A stretch of DNA of 64,000 nt from Rhodococcus sp. HNM0563 (lineage in GTDB: Bacteria; Actinomycetota; Actinomycetes; Mycobacteriales; Mycobacteriaceae), in assembly GCF_012726195.1 (NCBI RefSeq), contig NZ_JAASAF010000004.1:436027-500026 (forward strand), given 5' to 3'. Both the position numbers and the translations under genes were made by a program. The notes under the pieces were generated by a model. The model worked only from the letters and a program-made list of their open reading frames with translations. It did no database searches and was not told where the DNA came from. How positions within the stretch are numbered: the stretch's first letter is position 1; the number at the start of each line of letters is the position of its first letter. This document shows positions 25,003-32,445 of this stretch, one piece after another.

Positions 25003-26472
25003 ATGGCCGTAGGCACCGATTCCAAGAGATCATCATTCCTGGACACGTACTTCAAGATCACCGAACGAGGTTCGACGGTCTCGCGGGAGGTACGTGGTGG
25101 ACTCGTCACGTTCTTCGCGATGTCGTACATCGTGGTGCTCAACCCCTTGATTCTCGGCAGCTTCTCCGCTGACGACGCGACCGCGAAGGTCGACGTCCTC
25201 GGCAACATCCTGCCGGTCAACCAGGTTGCCGCGGTCACCGCTCTCGTCGCCGGTCTGATGAGCATCGTCTTCGGTGTTGTCGCCAACTATCCGTTCGCGA
25301 TCGCCGCAGGCCTGGGTATCAACAGCCTGCTCGCCGTGACGATCGCCCCTCAGGTGACATGGCCCGAAGCGATGGGTCTGGTCGTCATCGACGGCATCAT
25401 CATCGTGGCGCTCGCCCTCACCGGTTTCCGCACAGCGGTGTTCAACGCGATCCCGAAGGAACTCAAGGCGGCGATCGCCGCAGGTATCGGCGCCTTCATC
25501 GCCTTCATCGGGATGGTCGACGCCGGTTTCGTGAGGCGCATCCCCGACGCGGCAGGGACCACGGTCCCCGTCGGACTGGGAATCGACGGTTCCATCGCGT
25601 CGTGGCCGACCTTCGTTTTCATCGTGGGTGTGCTGCTCATGGGTGTCCTCGTGGTGCGGAAGGTGCGGGGCGGCCTGCTCATCGGCATCGTCGCCACCAC
25701 GATCCTCGCAATGATCGTCGAGGCCATCGCGGAGGTCGGACCGTCGCAGGGCACCAACCCGAAGGGCTGGAACCTCGGCCTTCCCGCAGCGCCCGATTCC
25801 TTCATCGGCCTCCCCGACCTGTCCTTGGTCGGTGACGTCAATCTGTTCGGCGCGTTCACCCGTATCGGCGTGATCGCCGCGTCGTTGCTGGTGTTCACCC
25901 TCGTGCTCGCCAACTTCTTCGACGCGATGGGCACCATGACGGGCCTGGGTAAGGAAGGCAACCTCACCGACAAGGACGGCAATCTGCCGGGCATCGGCAA
26001 AGCCCTCGTCGTCGAAGGCGCCGGAGCCATCGTCGGTGGCGGAGCCTCCGCATCGTCGAACACCGTGTTCGTCGAGTCCGCGTCGGGCATTGCCGAAGGG
26101 GCCCGTACCGGCCTCGCCAACGTCGTAACCGGCCTGATGTTCCTGCTCGCGATGTTCCTGACACCCCTCTACGAGGTTGTGCCGATCGAGGCCGCTGCGC
26201 CCGCACTCGTCGTCGTCGGTGCGCTCATGATCGGCCAGGTCCGCGAAATCGACTTCACGAAGTTTGCTGTCGCGCTCCCCGCCTTCCTGACGATCATGGC
26301 GATGCCGTTCACCTACTCGATCGCCAACGGCATCGGCGTCGGCTTCATCACCTGGGTCGTCCTCCATGCGGTGAGCGGCAAGGCACGCACTATTCATCCG
26401 TTGCTGTGGATCGTGGCGATACTGTTCGGGCTGTACTTCGCCGTGGACCCGCTCACGGAATTGCTCACCTGA
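25003..26472 (+). CDS. NCS2-family purine (guanine/hypoxanthine/adenine) permease, AzgA type
   Basis: A ~489-residue polytopic protein of the AzgA-like NCS2 (NAT) family, with 12-14 expected membrane segments. Diagnostic blocks are the N-terminal FKITERGSTVSREVRGGLVTFFAMSYIVVLNP, NYPFAIAAGLGINSLLAV, NFFDAMGTMTGLGKEG and the SASSNTVFVESASGIAEGARTG motif. It should import purine bases with protons. ATG 25003 is used; a GTG six bases upstream (24997) is possible. The next gene, a MarR regulator, starts 46 bases downstream. Confidence 0.88.
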   Translation: MAVGTDSKRSSFLDTYFKITERGSTVSREVRGGLVTFFAMSYIVVLNPLILGSFSADDATAKVDVLGNILPVNQVAAVTALVAGLMSIVFGVVANYPFAIAAGLGINSLLAVTIAPQVTWPEAMGLVVIDGIIIVALALTGFRTAVFNAIPKELKAAIAAGIGAFIAFIGMVDAGFVRRIPDAAGTTVPVGLGIDGSIASWPTFVFIVGVLLMGVLVVRKVRGGLLIGIVATTILAMIVEAIAEVGPSQGTNPKGWNLGLPAAPDSFIGLPDLSLVGDVNLFGAFTRIGVIAASLLVFTLVLANFFDAMGTMTGLGKEGNLTDKDGNLPGIGKALVVEGAGAIVGGGASASSNTVFVESASGIAEGARTGLANVVTGLMFLLAMFLTPLYEVVPIEAAAPALVVVGALMIGQVREIDFTKFAVALPAFLTIMAMPFTYSIANGIGVGFITWVVLHAVSGKARTIHPLLWIVAILFGLYFAVDPLTELLT

Positions 26473-26518
26473 CACAGCGGCGGGTCGAAGGCCCGATCTG
26501 TCCCGTATTGTGCTCGCC

Positions 26519-26950
26519 ATGATCTCGGACACACGGGCACTCGCAGGCGACCTCGCGCTTGCTGTGGTGCGTTTGACGCGGCATCTGCGGGGACAGCGTA
26601 GCCATTCCCGAGTCACTCTGACGCAATTGTCGGCCATGCAGACGTTGCGGACGGAAGGTGCGATGACGCCTGGAGTGCTCGCGTCCCGCGAACGGGTTCA
26701 GCCGCCGTCGATGACCCGTGTGATCGCCTCGCTGAACGAACTCGGCCTCGTAGATCGCACTCCGCATCCCACCGACGGCAGGCAGATCATCGTCAAGTTG
26801 TCTTCTACGGGAGACAGCTTGCTCGCCGATGAGCACCAGGCGCGTGAAGTGTGGCTGACCGAACGTCTCACGAAGCTCGACGACGACGCCATCGCGACCT
26901 TGCGCGAGGCGGTCGTCATTCTGACCGAGTTGGTGGCCGAGGACGGCTAG
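26519..26950 (+). CDS. MarR-family transcriptional regulator (Rv0880 type)
   Basis: A 143-residue winged-helix regulator: RLTRHLRGQRSHSRVTLTQL, recognition region LASRERVQPPSMTRVIASL, and wing VDRTPHPTDGRQIIVKLS. The sequence closely follows mycobacterial Rv0880 as I recall it. Ligand and targets are unknown. It is the last backbone gene before the catabolic island: in M. tuberculosis the next gene is Rv0881, whose homologue lies here at 42767. Confidence 0.9.
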   Translation: MISDTRALAGDLALAVVRLTRHLRGQRSHSRVTLTQLSAMQTLRTEGAMTPGVLASRERVQPPSMTRVIASLNELGLVDRTPHPTDGRQIIVKLSSTGDSLLADEHQAREVWLTERLTKLDDDAIATLREAVVILTELVAEDG

Positions 26951-27260
26951 TGTTCTGAGCCCCCGCCGCGACGTCGAGCGCGGCAAACCTCATCACGGTC
27001 GCTGCATGCGGTGATCGTGTCATCGCGCCCGATCCGGTCACTACGCAGCATTGTAACGCTGCGTCGCGCAATTGCCGCACAACATCGAAACCCCTGCAGC
27101 TCAGAGGGATTCGGATCGATCATCCTGGGGGCTGGTAGAGGGGCCGACGCGGCTCTGCCGCATGGGCTCGCGCGCCTGACCGTCCTCGAGACGCGGTTGC
27201 GGCTGCCCTGCACGGAGCGGCGGACCGCGTCGGTGGCGTAGCTCCCCGAGAGGGAATGTT

Positions 27261-27291
27261 GCGGGGAGGTTCCATTACGGAACCTCCCCGC
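27261..27291 (+). terminator. Strong hairpin with T-rich tail, no obvious gene upstream
   Basis: GCGGGGAGGTTCC (27261-27273), loop ATTAC, GGAACCTCCCCGC (27279-27291), followed by TTCGTTTGTTT. This is an intrinsic-terminator shape on the plus strand. The nearest plus-strand gene upstream is the MarR gene ending 310 bases earlier, so it may terminate a long 3' UTR or an unannotated RNA. Confidence 0.65.
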
Positions 27292-27359
27292 TTCGTTTGT
27301 TTCCGCGTCGTAACGATCGAAATTGGGTCTTGCCAAACTGCGATCCGTGCCACAAACTC

Positions 27360-27385
27360 AACTGCATCCAAAAATGTATGCAGTT
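27360..27385. promoter_or_regulatory. Inverted-repeat operator candidate of the dioxygenase operon
   Basis: AACTGCAT (27360-27367) and ATGCAGTT (27378-27385) are perfect inverted repeats with a 10-base spacer, immediately before the GGAGGGAGG ribosome site of the dioxygenase beta gene. The half-site matches the motif AACTGTAT seen twice between the second gntR gene and the transporter gene (40249-40264 and 40396-40409). It is therefore a likely binding site of one of the two island GntR regulators. Its position near the transcription start suggests repression. Confidence 0.6.
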
Positions 27386-27401
27386 GGAGGGAGGTACAGG
27401 T

Positions 27402-27947
27402 TTGACCACGCAGTCCCTGATCGCGAAGCGCCCGCTCGCGACGTCTGACCCACGCCATGTCGATGTGGTGGACTTCCTGCATTACGAGGCCGAGTTGCTC
27501 GACAATCTGGAAGAGCGTCGCTGGCTGAGTGAATTGGTCAGTCGCGACATCGAGTACCAGGTGCCCGTCCGCGAGACCGTGGAGAGGGCTCGGGGTACCG
27601 GATTCTCCGCCACGACCTTTCATCTCAAGGAGAATCTCGGCTCGCTCGATTCACGGGTGACCCGAGGTGAGACGAAGTACGCGTGGGCCGAGGATCCGCC
27701 ATCACGAGTTCGTCACTTCGTCACCAACATTCGCGTTCGACCTCACGAGAGCGCCGACGATCTCATCCGGGTCAAGAGCAACATCCTGATCTACCGGACA
27801 CGGCAGTCGCAGACAACTCCGCAGATGCTCTCCGGTGAACGCGACGACGTCCTCCGGCGCGAGGGCGGCGAACTCAAGCTTCTGCGCCGCACCGTGTACC
27901 TCGACCTCAGTGTCATCGGTACGCACAATCTTTCTCTCTTCTTCTGA
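27402..27947 (+). CDS. Aromatic-ring-hydroxylating dioxygenase beta subunit
   Basis: A ~181-residue small subunit of a Rieske dioxygenase (SnoaL-like cone fold): VDFLHYEAELLDNLEERRWLSEL and IEYQVPVRET near the N-terminus, RVRHFVTNIRV in the middle and LLRRTVYLDLSVIGTHNLSLFF at the end are all characteristic (BphE/NahAd type). It has no cofactor and supports the alpha hexamer. TTG at 27402 is chosen because GGAGGGAGG lies 7 bases upstream; an ATG at 27378 would swallow that site. Beta precedes alpha here, the reverse of the usual order. Confidence 0.85.
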   Translation: MTTQSLIAKRPLATSDPRHVDVVDFLHYEAELLDNLEERRWLSELVSRDIEYQVPVRETVERARGTGFSATTFHLKENLGSLDSRVTRGETKYAWAEDPPSRVRHFVTNIRVRPHESADDLIRVKSNILIYRTRQSQTTPQMLSGERDDVLRREGGELKLLRRTVYLDLSVIGTHNLSLFF

Positions 27948-28043
27948 GATTCGACCCCGAGAACTCCCCGGGCCCGCCCCAGTCGAATGCGGCTGTGACG
28001 ACCGCGAGCCCGCTCGCCAAATCCCCCCAGCCAGGAGTGACCT

Positions 28044-29429
28044 ATGAAGCCAGTGGCGACGCAGAGCGCGCTGCCGCCGCGAGTCCAGGAACTGATGGAC
28101 CGCATCGACACCGGATTGCCCGAAGGCCGGATTCCGTCCGCCATCATGGGCAACCCGGACGTGTATCAGACCGAACTGCGGCGGATCTTCGGCCGCGCCT
28201 GGGTGTACATGGCTCACGAATCCGAGATCGAGGCGAACGGCGACTACGTCGTCCGTAAGATCGGCGAGGACTCGTTCGTGGTCACCCGAGATGAAAATGG
28301 CTGTATCAACGTACTTTTCGATGCGTGTCGCCACCGTGGTGTGCAGATCTGCCGCGCCGACTCCGGCAACTCGTCACATTTCCGGTGCCCCTACCACGGA
28401 TGGACGTACTCGTCGGATGGGTCGCTCGTCGGGGCGCCGATGTGGAAGAACGCCTTCGGCAACATGAGCAAGGAGGCCAACGGGCTTGCCCGCGCCGCGC
28501 AGGTCGAGTCGTTCCACGGGCTCGTTTTCGCGACACTCGACCCGACGGCGCCGCCTCTGCGGGAGTATCTCGGTGGAATGGCCTGGTACCTCGACCTGGT
28601 GTTCGGCCTCGACAAAGACGGCGTCGAAATCCTCGGCAAGCCACAGCGTTTCATCGTGGATGCCAACTGGAAGTCCGGTGCGGACAACTTCTCCGGCGAC
28701 GACTACCATCTCGGCACCCTGCACAAGTCGGTGTGGTCGATCGGTGCCTTCCCGGTGCCGTTCAGCGAGAACATGATGGGGTACCACATTCAGGCGTCGC
28801 CCGGTCATTCGCTGTCGTTCTCCATGGCGGAGTACGCGGACGAGCCGGGGCCGAACTTCTTCGGGTTCCCCGAGTCGCTGGCCGAGCACTTCGACAGCGT
28901 CAACATCTCGCCCGAGCAACTCGAGGTGGCTCGGCGGTCACGGGTGTTCGTGGGCAATGTGTTTCCGAACTTCTCGATCCTGGCGTTACCGATGACCGAG
29001 GACGGTGCGCATCACGCGCCCACCGGAATCCTCACGATCCGCACGTGGCAGCCGAAGGGGCCGGGTCAGATCGAGATCTGGAACTGGTTCGTCGGTTACA
29101 AGAACATGACTGCGGAACAGAAGGAACGCGCGTACCAGGCGGGCCTGGGCACCTTTTCGCTGGGCGGCTCGTTCGAGATGGACGACACCGAACCGTGGCT
29201 GAGCGTGACGAAGAATGGTGGCTCGGTGGCTGCGGAGATGCTCGGGTTCGAACTGAACTACGAGATGGGCATGCCAGGAATCGGTATGGCCACACCCGTG
29301 TCCGACTGGCCCGGACCGGGAAAGGTCTTCTGGACCAGGTACGAGGAAGGCGTCCAGCGCAATATGTACCAGTTCTACGCCGACATGATGCGCGCAGAGC
29401 CGGGTGAGTGGCCGGAGTTCGAGTTTTGA
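28044..29429 (+). CDS. Rieske non-heme iron dioxygenase alpha subunit
   Basis: A 461-residue catalytic subunit. The Rieske [2Fe-2S] ligands are C95-x-H97 and C115-x2-H118 (CRHRG, CPYHGW). The mononuclear iron site is in DNFSGDDYHLGTLH: H222 and H227 as ligands and D219 as the electron-bridging aspartate, matching the naphthalene dioxygenase pattern. It should add O2 to an aromatic or heteroaromatic ring giving a cis-dihydrodiol-type product. The electron chain is probably the NuoF-like flavoprotein (30103) and ferredoxin (31368). A comparable four-component dioxygenase (HpoBCDF) attacks 2-hydroxypyridine in R. rhodochrous PY11; the substrate here is not proven. Confidence 0.93.
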   Translation: MKPVATQSALPPRVQELMDRIDTGLPEGRIPSAIMGNPDVYQTELRRIFGRAWVYMAHESEIEANGDYVVRKIGEDSFVVTRDENGCINVLFDACRHRGVQICRADSGNSSHFRCPYHGWTYSSDGSLVGAPMWKNAFGNMSKEANGLARAAQVESFHGLVFATLDPTAPPLREYLGGMAWYLDLVFGLDKDGVEILGKPQRFIVDANWKSGADNFSGDDYHLGTLHKSVWSIGAFPVPFSENMMGYHIQASPGHSLSFSMAEYADEPGPNFFGFPESLAEHFDSVNISPEQLEVARRSRVFVGNVFPNFSILALPMTEDGAHHAPTGILTIRTWQPKGPGQIEIWNWFVGYKNMTAEQKERAYQAGLGTFSLGGSFEMDDTEPWLSVTKNGGSVAAEMLGFELNYEMGMPGIGMATPVSDWPGPGKVFWTRYEEGVQRNMYQFYADMMRAEPGEWPEFEF

Positions 29430-30106
29430 GCGCGGGCACGGCCGGGGTGCGGGAACGGTACGCGGCCGGCGGACTTCTCGGGAAGCTCACCCCCGGCAGC
29501 GCCCCCGCTGTGATCGTCGTCGACCTGCAGTACGGGTTCACCGACCCCGAATTCGGCCCCGGATTCGACCTCGACATCGTGGTGGCGGCGACGAGGTCCC
29601 TCGTCGACACAGCACGGGCACACCGGATCCCGGTGTACTTCACCACCATCGCATTTCCCCAGCACGACGGGGCGGCGGCCACGTGGCTGCAGAAGATGCC
29701 CGCACTGTCCGGGCTGCGGTCCGGGCACCGGAGCACCGAGATCGACGCCCGCATGGGACGGCACGAGGGTGAGCCCCTGATCGTCAAACAGGCTGCGTCG
29801 GCCTTCGCACACACCGCACTCGCCGACCTGCTCGCTGAGGCGGGAATCGATACGGTGTTCGTCGCGGGCGCAACCACTTCGGGATGTGTGCGGGCCACCG
29901 TCGTCGACGCCTGCGCCGCAAACCTCCCGGCATTCGTGGTCCGCGAGTGCGTCGGCGACAGGGAGATTCCACCGCACGATGCCTCACTGCTCGACATCGA
30001 CGCCAAATACGGCGAGGTCGTCTCCCTGGAGGCTGCCACGACCATGCTTGCCGCGATCGCCGGAACCACCGGCGTCGCCGAGCCTCACGCAAAGGGGTTG
30101 CCATGA
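29426..30106 (+). CDS. Isochorismatase-family cysteine hydrolase, candidate maleamate amidase (NicF-like)
   Basis: A ~226-residue cysteine hydrolase with the catalytic triad visible: D33 in VVDLQ, K121 in IVKQAASAF and C154 in TSGCVRAT. Such enzymes hydrolyse amides (N-carbamoylsarcosine, nicotinamide, maleamate). With a NicX-like dioxygenase and maleate isomerase in the same island, conversion of maleamate to maleate and ammonia is the natural guess (inference). The start is taken as TTG 29426, overlapping the alpha-subunit stop (TTGA); GTG 29447 is an alternative. It overlaps the NuoF-like gene by ATGA. Confidence 0.82.
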   Translation: MSAGTAGVRERYAAGGLLGKLTPGSAPAVIVVDLQYGFTDPEFGPGFDLDIVVAATRSLVDTARAHRIPVYFTTIAFPQHDGAAATWLQKMPALSGLRSGHRSTEIDARMGRHEGEPLIVKQAASAFAHTALADLLAEAGIDTVFVAGATTSGCVRATVVDACAANLPAFVVRECVGDREIPPHDASLLDIDAKYGEVVSLEAATTMLAAIAGTTGVAEPHAKGLP

Positions 30107-31365
30107 CACTCGCCATGCCGCAGACGGCCCTGCACCGAGCCCCGGACTTCCGTGCCCCGGCACGTGTCGTGGGCGGCACGCCGGCACGACTCGCGCTGCC
30201 CGCGGCGAACGATCCGGCATGGGGGCTCGCGGACGAACGGGCTCTCGGATTCTTCGGGGCGCCTGTGGAAGGCGACGCCTTCCTCGCCGAACTCGAGGTC
30301 TCGGGCTTGCGAGGCCGCGGCGGTGCAGGGTTCCCGGCACACCGCAAGTTCGCCGCGGTCGCCTCCGCACCTGGTGACTGTGTCGTCGTCGCGAACGGAC
30401 ATGAGGGCGAACCGGCGTCGGCGAAGGATCGGTGGCTGCTCACGCATCGCCCGCACCTGGTGCTGGACGGGTTGCTCGTCGCGGCCGCGGTCACCGGCGC
30501 ATCCGATGCCATCGTGTACGTCTCCGACCCGGAGCTGCGCGAGATCGTCGACCGCGCGGTATCGGAGATCACGGCTGCAGGCCTGGTGCCGGCGGAGGTG
30601 ACAGTTCGGACGCATCTCGCCGAACACACCTACGTGGCAGGCGAGGAGTCGGCCGTGTGCCGGTCGATCAACGGATTTCCGGCCAAGCCGACCAGCAAAC
30701 CGCCGCGCCCCTTCGAATCCGGTGTGCGCGGCCTGCCGACGCTGATCAACAACGTCGAGACACTCGCTCATGTCGCGTGGATCCGCCGCCACGGCGCTCA
30801 GGCGTTCGCTGCCACCGGATCGGCGTCCTCGACAGGGACCGCGCTGTTCACCCTCACCGGTGCGGTTGCCGAGCCCGGCGTCTACGAGATGTCACTGGGT
30901 GAGCCGATATCGGCGCTCATCGCCGCCGGTGGCGGATCGGCCGCCGACACAGCGGGTCTGCTTGTCGGGGGCTGGTTCGGAGGCGTCCTCACCGGCGACC
31001 ACTCGACCCTGCGATGCTGCTACGACGCGGTGCGCGAGGCGGGCGGCGGATTGGGGTGCGCCGCGGTCACCGTTCTCGACGCCGGCCAGGATGTGGTCGC
31101 GCTCGCAGGGGAGCTGAGCGCATGGTTCCAGTCGGAGTCCGCGATGCAGTGTGGAGTGTGCGTCAGCGGAACCAACGCGATCGCGCGGGCGTTCAGGCAG
31201 GTCCTGCGAGGCGATGCCGCCGCGACGCACCACGAGAATCTCATTCGCTGGGGCAGCACACTTTCCGGTCGTGGCGCGTGTTCGTTCATCGACGGCGCAG
31301 CGAATCTGGCGCGTACTGCGGGACCCCTGCTCGCCGCGGAGCCGCTCGATGGGAAGGAGAGCTGA
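30103..31365 (+). CDS. NuoF-like flavoprotein with 4Fe-4S motif, putative dioxygenase reductase
   Basis: A 420-residue protein homologous to the 51-kDa (NuoF/HoxF) subunit: NAD/FMN region LRGRGGAGFPAHRKF and ANGHEGEPASAKDR, VAGEESAVCRSINGFPAKPTSKPP, GLPTLINNVETLAHV, an SLBB-like segment (YEMSLGEPISALIAAGGG) and a C-terminal iron-sulfur set (MQCGVCVSG ... GACSF). There is no NuoE or NuoG neighbour; instead it sits between dioxygenase subunits and a ferredoxin. The likely role is NADH oxidation feeding electrons to that ferredoxin, replacing the usual FNR- or GR-type reductase. The first ~30 residues are a variable extension. Confidence 0.85.
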   Translation: MTLAMPQTALHRAPDFRAPARVVGGTPARLALPAANDPAWGLADERALGFFGAPVEGDAFLAELEVSGLRGRGGAGFPAHRKFAAVASAPGDCVVVANGHEGEPASAKDRWLLTHRPHLVLDGLLVAAAVTGASDAIVYVSDPELREIVDRAVSEITAAGLVPAEVTVRTHLAEHTYVAGEESAVCRSINGFPAKPTSKPPRPFESGVRGLPTLINNVETLAHVAWIRRHGAQAFAATGSASSTGTALFTLTGAVAEPGVYEMSLGEPISALIAAGGGSAADTAGLLVGGWFGGVLTGDHSTLRCCYDAVREAGGGLGCAAVTVLDAGQDVVALAGELSAWFQSESAMQCGVCVSGTNAIARAFRQVLRGDAAATHHENLIRWGSTLSGRGACSFIDGAANLARTAGPLLAAEPLDGKES

Positions 31366-31367
31366 GG

Positions 31368-31562
31368 ATGCGAATTGCAATCGACGCCACCAGGTGTGAC
31401 GGATACGGAACCTGCTTCGACGTGTGTCCGTCGGCTTTCGAATCCGATGACTGGGGATACGCAGCCGTACGAGGCGACGGCACCGTCCCGGCTGGGGACG
31501 AACCGAAGGCACTGCGTGCGATATCGCTGTGCGCCGAAAACGCTGTCCGCCAGATCGGCTGA
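31368..31562 (+). CDS. 3Fe-4S-type ferredoxin
   Basis: A 64-residue ferredoxin. C10-DGY-GT-C16-FDV-C20-P and C55 give the pattern C-x2-Y-x2-C-x3-CP...C; tyrosine at the second ligand position suggests a [3Fe-4S] cluster, with C20 not a ligand or in a different state. This differs from the Rieske or plant-type ferredoxins of most ring-hydroxylating dioxygenases. Position two bases after the NuoF-like gene, with GGAGAGC before the ATG, supports its role as electron shuttle to the dioxygenase. Confidence 0.88.
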   Translation: MRIAIDATRCDGYGTCFDVCPSAFESDDWGYAAVRGDGTVPAGDEPKALRAISLCAENAVRQIG

Positions 31563-31596
31563 TCCCGAGCGCTTTCGGAACGAGTAAGGAGATATT

Positions 31597-32370
31597 GTGT
31601 ACTTGGGCTTGGAGAACGGCGTCGCATTGGTCACGGCCGCGTCGAGGGGAATCGGACGGGCCACGGCGGAGCGCCTTGCCGGCGAAGGGATGACGGTCGT
31701 CGCCACCTCGCGTTCGGCGACCGGGAACACCGAGAAGTTAGGGAATGGGCGGATCGAACAGCTCGCCCTCGACCTCGACGACAGCGACGCTACTGCCGGT
31801 TTGGTGCAGACTGTGGTCGACCGCTTCGGCCGGCTCGACGTCATGGTGCTCAACACGCCCGGACCGCGCATCCTTCCCGCTCTGAACCTCGGATGGGAAG
31901 ACTGGCAGCGGGCGCACGACCAGCTGCTGCGTCCGGTGGTCCAGTTGGGCACTGCGGCGTCGCGCGTCATGCGCGAGCAGGGTGCCGGTGCGATCGTCCT
32001 GCTGACCTCGACGTGGGTGCGGCAGCCGGCGCTCGGCGGGGTGCTGTCGTCGTCGTACCGCTCGGCCGCATCGGCTTTCGCGAAGACGCTGGCGGCGGAG
32101 CTGGCCGGAGACGGGGTCCGTGTGAATCAGGTGATGCCCGGCGCGACCGGAACAGACCGCATGCAGGGCATCGTCGAGATGAAAGCCCGCACCAACGGCA
32201 CCAGCGTGGATGACGAAATCGCCAAGGTGGTCAAGGACATTCCGATGGGGCGCTGGGGCGTCGCCTCGGAGATCGCTGATGCGATCGCCTTCCTCGCGTC
32301 TCCTCGGTCCTCCTTCGTGACCGGAACGTCCCTCACGGTCGACGGTGGCGCTGTGCGCGCAGCGCACTGA
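31597..32370 (+). CDS. Atypical short-chain dehydrogenase/reductase
   Basis: A 257-residue SDR of the FabG-like side branch: nucleotide motif VTAASRGIGRATAERL, LNTPGP in place of NNAG, and PGATGTDRMQ. The active site keeps serine (LLTSTW) and a tyrosine (SSSYRSAAS), but the lysine of YxxxK is alanine. In this branch the classical tetrad is often altered, so catalysis is uncertain. It could oxidise or reduce an intermediate of the island pathway. GTG start with AAGGAGATATT directly before it. It lies 34 bases after the ferredoxin gene. Confidence 0.85.
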   Translation: MYLGLENGVALVTAASRGIGRATAERLAGEGMTVVATSRSATGNTEKLGNGRIEQLALDLDDSDATAGLVQTVVDRFGRLDVMVLNTPGPRILPALNLGWEDWQRAHDQLLRPVVQLGTAASRVMREQGAGAIVLLTSTWVRQPALGGVLSSSYRSAASAFAKTLAAELAGDGVRVNQVMPGATGTDRMQGIVEMKARTNGTSVDDEIAKVVKDIPMGRWGVASEIADAIAFLASPRSSFVTGTSLTVDGGAVRAAH

Positions 32371-32445
32371 CCACCGGACCATCCACAGCCCCCGGCAGGA
32401 CAAGCACTGCCGCAGCAGAAGCAACAGCGACAAGGAGCAAACGAC

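Larger units (their letters stand above)
26951..27401. other. 450-base gene-free region at the left edge of the catabolic island
   Basis: No convincing coding frame: short open frames here have no start signals or recognisable products. The region contains a strong hairpin (27261-27291), then an AT-richer stretch with TTGCCA-N17-CAAACT (about 27340-27368), a possible promoter for the dioxygenase operon, and the inverted repeat at 27360-27385. I could not find a tRNA or other known RNA in 26951-27260. Confidence 0.5.

Noticed and set aside
25033-26637. A 534-codon minus-strand frame opposite the NCS2 permease.
   Set aside because: The plus-strand frame encodes a clear AzgA-type permease; the antisense product is low-complexity and acidic/His-rich, typical of a GC-rich shadow frame.
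27090-27180. A tRNA-like string containing GCAGCTCAGAGGGATTCGG.
   Set aside because: No acceptor stem, T-loop GTTCRA or CCA-compatible end could be folded around it.
26947-27336. Possible 129-codon minus-strand gene (and short plus-strand frames) in the gene-free stretch.
   Set aside because: No ribosome site, no domain and composition typical of non-coding frames; a strong hairpin lies inside it.
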